A stretch of DNA of 64,000 nucleotides from positions 1 to 64,000 of the forward strand of contig CATIXD010000002.1 of the NCBI GenBank assembly GCA_949710005.1, given 5' to 3'. Every line of letters begins with the position of its first letter. Position 1 is the stretch's first letter. The stretch is from Ricordea florida (Eukaryota; Cnidaria; Anthozoa; Corallimorpharia; Ricordeidae). Below, piece by piece: positions 26,358 to 39,018 of this stretch. The translations under genes were made by a program, and so were the position numbers. The notes under the pieces were generated by a model. The model ran no database searches and was not told the origin of the DNA. It was given only the letters and a program-made list of their open reading frames with translations.

Positions 26358-28067
26358 ATGGCGGACCGTACAGTAAATAGAGATGTTGAACAACTCAGGT
26401 AAGTTAGCCAGCAACACAAACTATGAAAACGTCCACACTTAGATCTTTATTTCGAATTAAGAAACGTTTTGAAGATACGAATAGCTGATACAGTTGTTCG
26501 GTGAGAAGTCCAATTCGAAGGGCTCTATTAAAATACAGTCTATTTACCAGTACGTCGTTCCCCTTATAACCTTTATTCGCTTAGTTCGTACTTAGGTACC
26601 CTGAAAATACTACCAAAGTTATTATTGACTCTTCACCGGCTTACCTTTGTTATAAAACAGGTAATTTGCTGAAAATATACATTTTTTACTCCAAACTTTG
26701 TTTTTGTTGCATGTATATATGTAATACATTTACATGCTTCACCTGCCATATGTGTCGCTACAAAGCTCAAGCCGTAACAAAGTTCAGTACAAAGGAACGC
26801 CCTGGTATTTTCCCGAGTTCTTGAAGTGCATTGTTCAAAAATATAGAACGAAAATATAAAACACCATGTTATCAAAGTACTAATTTATGCAATTTGATTG
26901 GGGATCGGGTACACCAGCGGCTACAATGCTGCTACAAACATTGTTGGTAGAAATACATAATTTTTCTTAATTCTTTTACCCTAAGAATGTGACCTAAAAC
27001 AAGTATGATGTTATTGAAAACCTTGTTACATGTTGCTGTGGCTTTGTCTACTTTGGTTTCTTTTAAGTCATCTTTGAAAACTTATCTTTTTAAACATCAT
27101 TTTATTTATTCGGTAATGTAAGTTTGTACTGTGAAGCGCTTTAGAACTTTTATATAAAGCACTATATAAACAATGTTATTATTATTATGTCCATTCCTTG
27201 TAGACTCAGGCTAAACTAGGATGTTCGGCCTGGTATATAGTCCTTTGGAGCGGGTTACAAGTCACCACAGGTCCCAGAACTCTCTTTTTCTTCTTTTTAC
27301 AGAGTCAGTACTTTCCTTTAGTTAGTATCTTTGCTGTCCCCAACAATGCTGTTTTCTGGATAACTTCCAGCCTCACATTAACGCCAATTTGCTTCATGTA
27401 CTCCTTAAAGTTGACTGATACAGCTCCAAGAGCACCAATAAAAACAGGCACTACAATGACTTTTCGCATGCGCCAGACTTTTGCAATTTCGTCTTTCAAT
27501 AGTTGCTATTTGCCTACTTTCTCAAGTTCCTTCCCTTTCACCCTGTCATCACCTGGGATGGCAACATCAATCATGACAAACTCTCTCTCGTTATCAATAA
27601 AGACAATGTCTGGTCATTTAGCCTCCATTTTCCAATCACAATGGATTGTGAAGTCCCACAGTATTTTGACATTTTTACTTTCCACCACTCCCTCTGGCTT
27701 CTGTTCAGACCAGCAATTAGCTCTTTCCAATCAAAATGTACCACAAAGTTGCCGTTGGATATACCATGCCACGTTATCATGCCTTCCTTTACATTCTGTC
27801 TGTGCCAACTTACTGCACTCACTCACCACATGGGCCACCGTTGCTTCCTTACTTCTGCACATTCTACAGAAAGGGGATTCTGCTGTGTGATCAATATGAA
27901 GTCTCGTATAATTTGTTCTCAAAGCTTGTTCCTGAGCGCTGCATATCAGGGCTCCAGTACATCCTTTGAAATCTCCTTTAGCAATCCACTGCCAAGTTCT
28001 ATCCCAATCAATACCTTCCTTTTCTCTCACATGGTGCCCAAGCATTCTTTTCTGCTTCCATTCATTC

Positions 28068-28100
<33 letters not shown>

Positions 28101-31100
28101 GTTGTTGTTGTTGTTAAGAAAACTGTACTTAAAGCATCGACAAACCCAGTGTGGTGGGTAGAACCCATGCAATCAAAGTGTTATATGTGATGCTGCATTA
28201 TGTACTCCATTTTCCCAGGCTAATAACCCCAAGTATTACACACCACAATGAAATGTTCCTTGTGGTAACTGGAACTACACCAACACTTTCAGTACAATGA
28301 CCTTTTTCTTACCGGAATTTGCCTTACAGTTGGTATCATGACAACATTACACGCCATGTGGCAGAATGTTTGCTGCTTAACAATGGAAAAGATGGAAGTT
28401 ACCTTTTAAGAGCAAGTGCTTCAAACCCAGGGGAATATTCACTCTCAGTCAGGTAGAAAACACCATGCCTAAAAAAATCAGAGAGAAAATAGCATAGTAG
28501 TTTGCCTACTTCAGCTGATTATACAAAGATAAGCAGGTTTTTATTTATGCAGAGAATCCTAAGGTGACATGAAGTATTTTTGAAGAAGTCTTTGAGGGTG
28601 TGTATTTGCATGGACTAGCAGACACAGGCACAAAGCAGCCATTTGTATTATGCAATAGATGAGTACTCAGGTTAACACTTTATCATAGAGCCTGGCTTTT
28701 AAGTAACGTGATGCAAATGTTGGTGCTAAGGAACATAACAATTGTGCCATAGTATTCCAGTTATGTACAGTGTACAACCATCCGTGCAACCAATTCTTTT
28801 GTTTCATGCGTGCTGAAGTAACGCACACATAATCCCAAATTAATACTCTATGAGTCTTGAAAATGTTGTGCTTTTGGATGATCCGTCATTGACATATATT
28901 TTTATAAACTGCATTTTCAGTGGCTACTGATGAAAGTGGAGTGTTGCAGTGGAAATCCAGTCAATAAAAATAGATCAAGTAAAACTGACAAGAGGCTAAA
29001 GAATCAGTGCGACAGTTATCATTTTCTACAGACCTTTAGCCTGCCCAAACAATTAGGAATAAAAATTCCTTGTATACATAATGTTTATTACATAATTATC
29101 ATTTTAAGGAATGGGTTGTGGAAGGGTTAATCCTAAAGTAACTAATGAATGCTAGCTATTGCTTATAGTGCTTTATATATTAAGAACACTGGTTCCCAAT
29201 TTGAAACTTGAAATGCAATATACAGGATTTAGGGCATGTAGAGTATAACGTTTAACTTATACCAAGCCGTGACATGTTATTGGACAATTTACAATTTGGG
29301 GTTTCTCTATCCATGGTTTGTAATAGACTTCAAAAACAGCCATATTAAAACACACTATTTCCTTGTATTTTGCTAGGGCCTCTGAAACAGTGAAACATTT
29401 CCAGATTGGCTGGGATGGTACTCAGTATAAATTTGGAATGGGTACCTTTTCTTCATTAAATGAGTTTGTTGACCACTTTGAGAACAAACCCCTTATTGGA
29501 GGAGGTTCAGGTAAGATTAATTGTTGTTCTGTTGATGAGCTTGCTCTCATTAAATCCATTATTACCAGCCACTATCCACTATAGAAATATGATTTGACAG
29601 GCCAACTTTTTCACATTTGGGTACTACATCCAGAGTCGTTCTCTGAGAATTCGACCTTCAAGGAAGTCATTTTGGACGGGTCATTGCATTAATCTTCTGA
29701 AAACTCATCGTTTAATTCATTCTTTAATCTGGGACTTGGAAACAAGGGTATTCAATTTGGTAGCTGGAACGTTAATGGACTTTCCATGTCTAAATTTGAC
29801 CAGATTAGGCTTTTTATGTTAGACAATAACAATTCTCTGCAGAGAGAGATATATTGTCGATAAACGAATTGGCTTTGAAACCTAGCATTCTTGATTCACT
29901 TTATGCTTTGCATGGATTTACTATTCATTGAAGAGACCGTAAGGGAAGCAAGAAAAAAGGATAGGTATTGGTTTATGAGAATCAAGACTTGAAACACAGA
30001 AGCAAGACCTGCCTTGACCAAATTTTTGCAAATTGTGCCGTGAGAATTCATGCTATTGATGTCATGGAGTCTGGTCTTGCAGATCATTTTCCTGTTTTCG
30101 CAGTATGTTTATACAAAGGGAAGGAGCGCCCCAGTGCATGCGGGAAGCCATGTGAAATCACTTACCGTAATGTGAATAATTTTGACGAGTCACGCTTTAT
30201 GTCAACACTAAAGGAGATCCTGTGGAACATTGCATTTGTTTTTGATACAATTGATGATATGCTTGGCACCTGGGAAAAACTGTTCAATAATGCGCTTCAT
30301 CAGCATTGTCCGTGGCGAGAGAAAAGAGTATAAATGGAAAAACAGGCTCCATGGATGACAAGAGAAGTGTTACAGCATCTCCATAGGCGGAACTCACTAT
30401 TAAAATGGCAAGAAAATCTGCGCTGCTGAACGATTTATAAAAATTACAAGAGAGCTAGGAACAAAGCTACTAATGCAATAAAATCTGCAAAATCTAACTT
30501 TCACAGTAACTGTTTCGATTAAAGCAAGGGAAATGCAAATAGGATCTGAAAACAATCAAGTTGCTAACACACAATGAAAAAAAGGGAGTTGACACTAAAT
30601 TGTTGGATGTGAAAACTGCTGACATGTTTAATCTGCATTTTACTTCTCTCGCTGATTGTCTGAGAAGCTTATTACCCAGCATGCCCTTTGATATCTCTAA
30701 ACTGGAATACTTTGTTCTTTCAAGAAAGGATCCCGATGTTGTCTTCTCTATACCTCTCTTGAACAAAGGCTGCATCACTGACAGCTTTCGTAGTCTGAAT
30801 CCAAGGAAAGCGATGGGTGTTGACAACTTTAGTACAAGAATTTTGAAAATTACAGCTTCAGTAATCGCGCCATCCATAACGAAGCTCATGAATTATTCAA
30901 TTGAACATTACTGTTTTCCCGAACCAATGGAAAATTGTTAACGTGACACCACTCTACAAGTCTGGAGATCACAAAGAACCAAACAACTATCACCCAATTT
31001 CTGTGCTCCCCATTTTGTTGAAGTTTTCGGAGAGGCATGTTTATAACCATCTGTATACTTATATGTATAGCAATAACCCACTATATTCATGCCAGTAAGT

Positions 31101-34100
31101 AAGAAAATAGCAGATGCATAAGAATACAACTTGTCATTTGCAGGGGTTCTGACGTTGTTGAAGTACCCATACCCAAAACATGTTAATGAACCTAGATTGT
31201 ATGACAGCGTACGAGTACATGCGGAATGGGGCAAAAACAGACCCAGCAGTGTGGACAATAATGGGGAAGGCGCTATTCAGTCTGTAAGTCCCTTAATCTG
31301 TTTTTGGTTAGTAGTCTAACTTATGGTACTGTACACATAGTCCAATTACGGTACCATAAAGACTCATGTATAAGCCACATCTTTTTGCTTCAGTTTTGGA
31401 CCAAAAATTGCAGGTGCGGCTTATACACAAGAGCACTGCTCTTATAGGTCACAGATTGAACTGAAAGCCTTCCCTAAGTAAAGATTAAACATATAGAAAT
31501 CTGTTAATCATTGCACTTTCAGTAGAAGAGCCATTTATTTTTATCTTCAGTCTCTAAACCTGAATCCTGCTCACCAGTAGTTCTTTCAAACATTTCTGTT
31601 TTATTTATATTTTTCCAAAATCATGCTTGAAAGTTGGGGGGGGGGGGGGGTGCGGCTTATACACCAGTGCAGCTTATACACAAGTCTTCATCTGATGGTA
31701 ACTTAATATTACATGGTATTCAGTTACAGGTTAACGCACTCAGCAAGTGGATTATTTAGCAATTAATGAATGAGGCTGAGTAGGATATGAAGAATTAAGC
31801 GGATCGAGGAAAGTGTTATCCACAGAGGCCATAGGCCTCGGTGGATAACACCCTTCCGAGATCTGCTTAATTCTTCATATCCTACGAAAGCCGAATTCAT
31901 TAATTGCTTTATTATTTATCAAAATATTTTCAAACACGTAAAGGAGAAAATTAGCTTTATTTGCACAAATTTCACACCCACCAGTAATATATAATATAAC
32001 AATAATATAACACAAGCTCGTCCCCAGGTCTTCTCGGTTAACGGTGCCTTAACCTGCAAAAACGCTGCATTTTTGACATCATTTCCTCGTTAAAGTCAAA
32101 GTTCTTCCCAATTTGGTCATCAGTAACTGGTTATGGTGAATTAAATGTGTGCCTTTAGCCAATCAGAATCAATTGTATTGTGCCATCTAAATATACAAAG
32201 ACCAACCATGAGGATCAAGAAGGTTGCATACAGGAAGTTAAGATCAGTTGACACCAACCATCTTCGTGAACTAGCTTCTTCTAGACTAAAAAAAAAATTG
32301 CAGTGTAGATCAATGTTGCTGTTAGCAAGCTTCAGATCTAGATTAGTTAGTGACTGACTATCAAGTAATTTTATTGGGCCTGATTGATTGACATGCGCCA
32401 GTAAAAGAGAAGGTCATCAAAACAAGACCCCGAGTTCCGTGGTACTCTGAGGAGATTGCTATGGCAAGAAGAGAACGCCGCAAAGCAGAACAGGTGTGGC
32501 GGAGATCGGGACTCAAATTTGACTTTGCTATCTTTAAGGGGAAAAAGAACCAAGGACACATATTATGAATAAAGCACATAAGGCGTTTCATTCAGACTTA
32601 ATTGATAGCAATAGTGAAGATCAAGGAAAGCTGTTTAGGAGTATGAAAAAGCTTCTTGCCCCAAGTCAGTGTCTGTTGTTCCCTGATTATAATGACCATC
32701 TATCTCTTGCTAATGACATAGGTGAATTCTTCTGCCATAAAATTTACGACATCAGATTGGAACTAGACTCATATGTTATCACTCAGGAAGAAACGGCTTC
32801 GGCACCTGAGGATCCAGTGGTCAGCGATGAGAAAAAACTTACAGATTTCCAGCAACTCTCAGGTGATGATGTTCGCTCACTGGTACAAAAGTCTACTAAA
32901 AAGACCTGCAACCTGGATCCCATGCCAACTTCAATGGTGGTAGCCTGCTTGGACGAACTGTTACCTGTAATAACATGCATTCTATATTCATCTCTGGCAT
33001 TGGGTCATTTTCCGTCTAAACGGAAGGATGTTCTATTGGATCCGTGCCTCATAACTGGAAGGGATACAGCATTGCCAAACCTCCCCCCTGTCAGTAAATT
33101 ACAGTATATTTTAAAGCTAACCAAGCATGCTGTTTAGATCAGACACACAGACACATGTCGTAACATGAGCTATACCCCCTAGTACAATCTGCTTATAAGG
33201 GCTGATCATAGCACAGAGACTGTACTTTTGAAAGTACAGAATGACATCTTGCTGAACATGGACCGGAAAAAAGTTATGCTGTTAGTACTACTTGACCTCA
33301 GTGCCGCTTTTGACATGATAGACTATCAGGTGTTACTGAGAAGACTGGAGTCTAGCTTTGGGATAACTGGAACTGCCCTAAACTGGTTTTCATCATACCC
33401 AGGGCGCGACGAAAGTGCCGTCCAATAGCCTGTGACTAGTGGAATGACTTGTCGGGCTAGCGTTTTCTTATCGTAGCTTGCCCAACGGGCAAGCACCGTT
33501 CGTTCCTCTTTTCTGACGATAAATTGAGCCGTAATACCAAAAAGTGTCAAGCAGAAATCTCCTGAGAGAAAATGATAACATTTTGAGACCAAATTATAGT
33601 AGCGTGACAACGTTTTGCGCTGCATTTTAGTTGCCGCAATAGTGTTTGTCAGCTTGACGAGCTTTGAAGACAATTTACTTCATCGAATGTCTACAGACTT
33701 CAGATTACAGTTCATACAGTACAGTTACCGATCCCAACGTTCATGACATTCACAAAAATAACTTTGTGATTTCCGTAAATTTATAATATTTTTGACCATC
33801 AACAGGGGTAAAATGTAAAATACTATGAAGAATTAGTTTATATCTATGCCTGGTATCAAAACTTGTATTTTGCGTAATTAAATCTGATTATTCTTTATAA
33901 ACAATTTAATTTCGGGCTAGCTCCTCAGAGCTTCGGGCTAGTAACCTCAAGTAACAGCTTGCCTGAAGGACAACCTGATCTTTTCATTTTTGTGTCACCC
34001 TGATACCTGTCACAAAGATCGCAGCGCATTTGCTTTGAGGGCTGCACATCTAAGACATTTGAGTTAAATTATGGCGTGCCACAAGGCTCATGCCAAGGAC

Positions 34101-37100
34101 CCCTCCTGTTCACTGTGTATGCAAGTAAATTGTTTGAAGTCATCAAGTCTCACCTGCCAGGCGTACATGCCCATGCAGATGATACGAAGTTATACCTGTA
34201 ATTCCAAGCAGATTCAGAGGTGGACCAAGCGGAGGCAGTCAGTGCAATGGAGAGGTGCATCGCAAGTACTAGCAACTGGATGAAACTAGATAAGCTTAAT
34301 TTGAACTCAGACAAAACAGAGATAATCCTTATTGGCACTACGCCACAACTAAACAAGATCAAGTTTGACCACAGCAAAGTCGGTCATGTAGATGTATCAG
34401 TGGAGACTGCTGCTGTACGTAATTTAGGAGCCTGGTTTGACTGTAACGTAAGTATGTCAACACATATCAATAAGATCTGTCAGTCTGTATACTACCATCT
34501 GCATAATATCAGACAAATACACAAGTATCTTATGCAGGATAGCGCAAAGCTTCTTGTGCAAGCAGCAATTATGGCATGAATTGACTACTGTAATGGTTTA
34601 CTATACAATGTTCCTGTAAAATCTCTCTAAATTTCAACGTCTCCAGAATACTGCAGCTTGCTTTAATAGTTACTTACACACCCAAATTTGATCACATACC
34701 ACCAGTTTTGTTGAAGCTGCATTGGCTTCCAATTAAATACAGAATTCAATATAAAATAGGACTATTAACATTTAAGGTCATTCATTTTAAAACACCTCAG
34801 TATTTAAAAAAAAAAAACAAAGCTCCTGGTCAAGACAATGTGAATGCGGAGCTTTTCAAGGCTGACCCTGAACTTTCAGCAAGGATTCTACAGCCCCTGT
34901 TTACTGCAGTATTGGAGCAGGAGAGAATGCCAGATGACTGGACCAAAGGTACCATCATAAGGATCCACAAAAAAGGTCCACTAATAAAGCGACTGCAGTA
35001 ACTGGCGTGGCGTCACCCTCCTATCCACCCCAAGTAAAGTCCTGGCAAAGATTATCATCTGACGAATCTCTAGTGCAGTAGATCAGCAGCTCAGGCAAGA
35101 ACAGGCTGGATAACGCAGGGGCATGGGTTGTGTAGATCAGCTATTCACACTGCGTAACATTATTGAGCAATGTACCGAATGGCAGAGGCCACTGTATGTA
35201 AACTTTGTAGATTTCCCAAAGGCTTTCAACAGTTTACACAGAGACAGCTTGTGGCACATACTTAAAGCCTATGGTGTTCCCCAGAAGATTGTCCAACTTA
35301 TACAGAGCTTCTATGAAGCCTTCATTTGTAGTGTAGAGAACAGTGGTATCAGGTTTGAGGTAAAGACAGGTGTCAGACAGGGATGCGTGATGTCTGCACT
35401 GCTATTCAACTTAGCCATTGATTGGGTGATGCGCCGTACTACAGAAGACCATCCCAGGAGCATCAGGTGGACCCTCTTCTCCTCCTTAGAGGATCTAGAT
35501 TCTGCGGATGATTTAGCTCTGCTTTCTCACACCCTTAGCCGCATGCAAGAGAAGAGCAGCCTTTTAAGTAAATATGCACACCAGGTGGGACTAGCCATCG
35601 GCCTCATTAAAACAGAGGTCATGACTCTCTAACCCTCAGCCCATCAAGATGAATGGAAAAGACCTCCCAATGACCGATCAGTCTAAATACTTGGGCAGCA
35701 TCGTCAGACAAGATGGTGGTGCAGGCTTAGACATCCAGAGCCAGCTAAACAAAGCCAGAAACACCTTCAGGATACTGAACAATATGTGGCGGTCGTCAAA
35801 GTACAGTACACATACCAAGCTCAAGATCTATCAGAGCTGTGTTCTGTCTACCCTTTTGTATGGGTCAGAATGTTGGCAAATGCTGCCGATGATAATCGAT
35901 GATAATCGATGAAAATCGATGACAGTCAATGAAAATCGATGAAATTAAACGTCACAAAATTTTCCGTCATCGATTTCCAATATCAATCAATTAAGTGGCA
36001 TCGATTGTTATCGATTGATATCGATTATCATCGATTATCGGTTTCATTGATTGGTTAGGCCGGGAGTAATTACAACAAAAAATCCCTAACGGCGATGGGC
36101 GCTGCGTTGAGAAGTCCTCCATTTTCCAAGCCCTTTTCTTTTTTTTGTGTACACTTCTCTCACTATTTTAAGTATATACTAAAACAACTATTCACCTCAG
36201 TGTCGGTGGCTAGTTGTGGATATTTACCGAGCCGCGAAGCGGCGAGGTAAATATCCACCACTAGCCACCTCCACTTCCGTGAATAGTTGTTAACTGTCAG
36301 ATGGATGTAACTGATCCCCAATTCAATGACATCCATATTGTTATTTGTACTTGTCCTTTACTAACACACTAGAGTTTGAAATAGTATTTTCCAATTCTCA
36401 CCACTACTCTGCTTTTATTGCAATGTATTAATTTTCTAGGTACAAAGACCACCATCTCTCACAACATAAAATAATTATTGTTGTTTGTTTTGTTATATGG
36501 CTGGTTCCACAATCCGGCAAAATGAAGCAAATCCTAAGTTCTGATCATGCAATAATCGGCTGCTCAAGCAGGCAAGGTGGCAACAATACCCATCTCCCCC
36601 CGGGTGGCTCTATACACCCAGAATATGCTATAGAAATTATGTAATTTTTTTTAGAAACCATCCTTAGGCTATAGGAAAGAAAGCTGTTCTCAAGACAAGA
36701 GATTTGATATAATGAAAAAATAACACTTGCAACCTAAATGGTAGTCATCATTCAGTTGAAGTATTAAGTGTTGCAGTGCAATATAACACGCCAAGCATTG
36801 TTTGTGAAACAGGGTTTTTTTCTGTGCATGTTATACTTTATAAATCATTCATGTTACTATCGTTAATTTTACTTTCCATGTGTGTAATTCACGTACCGAT
36901 AATTATTATAAATCTTTGAATATTCCTTTCTTCCAGTTTGCCTCTAAGGAGGGATATCTGACCAAGCTAGGAGGGAAAGTGAAGGTAAGAAAGAGACCAA
37001 ACACAGGCATCTTTAATTAAACTGTACCACCCAGAGGCTGATTTTAAGGAACATTGGCAATAATTATTATGGTAAATTACAGGTGTCAAATGTTAATTGC

Positions 37101-38898
37101 TGAGTTTGAAAGCAATACTTTCTCCTGTTGCTTCAACTTGACATGTATTAAAATGTTTAATCTAATGGCTGATCTCTAGTCCATGACCAGGGATCATAAA
37201 AATAACAATATTATTATCATTATTATTATTATTATTATTATGATCATCATCATCATCATCATCATCATCATACCTACAAAGGTAGTAGTATCATTTGAAA
37301 TTACACCCAGCCACTGCTTTCAGCAAGAAATTTCTAACTGTATTCCTCATTTTTACCTCATGGTATGTATGTCATACTATGAGGTATAGTAATGGTTGGA
37401 TTTGTCACTCCATTCCTGTTAGACAATTAATTTATGCATTAAATCCGCGTTAACTGTGAATTAAACAGGTTCTTCCCTATCGTCCACAAAGTCATGCAAT
37501 TGTTTTATGTTCACATATGTGGGGGAAGGGGGTGAGACAAAGCGGCAGCACATGTTTACAAAATGGCGTCTGTTGTGTTGAGGCCGACACAAAGATTGTC
37601 AAGGCGGGTTTTCGTTCCTTTCACTCCATCTTCGATCAAAATACACTTTTGAAGATCTCGCGAACGAACAGGAAATGTGTTCAAGAATACTCGAGTGCAA
37701 AGAAATGGGTTTTAAAGTCTTAAAAGTGACAATGTCTCCAATTTGGACGACAAGTAATCGATCAGTCGTGGCAAGAGTGCACAAAACGAACTATTTGGAA
37801 TGAACGCTTTATGGTCTGGGGAAAGGACAGCACTTCGTGGAATAATTACCACATACCATGAGGTAGCTCGAAGGAGCCTTTGATCTATTGTTCTCACCTT
37901 AATTCCTCACTTTAAGGTTCAACAGTATTTACTGGTACATATTATAATTAAAAGTCAGTCTCCAGTTAGCGATTACCAGTCTTGCTAATCTGGGCCAGTC
38001 TTACATGTACATCATTCACCAGCATAAAAAGATTATTAAAGGAGGCAGCTAGAACAATCAGGATGAAGGAAAGAGTGGTTTGTTGGGCTGGGTCATTTTG
38101 CCAGAGGAACTTCTGGAAAGCCAATCCCACCAACATTTTTTCAGAATTTATAACCTAATTTAGCTCTGCTCTTATTCCTGTACATCATGAATGCAGTGAC
38201 AGTAGGCTATTAGCATATATTGCCATTTTATAATTGGCCTTCTGTTTCATTATTCTATCCAGCAGAACTGGAAAACAAGATGGTTTGTTCTATTGAAGAA
38301 TGAACTGAAATATTATAAGAACAAAGAGGTCAGTGTCAATTGCTTACGTGGATTATTCTTTCTCCAGTTGAACAATAAATATATGTTATTTACTGGGTGG
38401 AAGGTCCATATGGGAAAAAACTGTGCGCGAGGTCTTGAGTATTGCCTGCAGCCAAAGGCTGAGTGCCCCATTCAAGACCAAGGGCACAGTTTTTTCCTAT
38501 ACGGACTGACCAAACCATGTTAATAACTTAATATTTATTTTTTTTTAATGCTCCTTTTTAAAGTAAGAAAATAGATAGGAAATTACTACAGCGGGGAAAA
38601 AATCTGGATGGTGAAAAAGTGATCGTAAAAAGTGATCATGTGCGTGTGATTAGCCAATCATATTCGAGGATTTAAGATCTCAGCCCGCTCAGATGCTTGA
38701 GAAAAAAATAATAACAAATATTTTCCTCTAATAATCAAATATCCAATTTATTTCTAGAGTCCACAACCAATAACCATTCACTGTGAAACATTTTATGCAA
38801 AGCAATTATAGAAATTTATTATTCCACTATTATGCCATTTTACCATATAAGGTCAAGAGCAGGCACAAAATACAAGGCCGTAATACACTGTAGTGTCT

Positions 38899-38930
<32 letters not shown>

Positions 38931-38965
38931 GGCGGATGAAGGAGCTCTAAAAATAACAATAACAA

Positions 38966-39018
<53 letters not shown>

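Noticed and set aside
27966-28190. Frames with poly-Ile, poly-Tyr or poly-Thr tracts
   Set aside because: They are translations of the ATT/GTT microsatellite.
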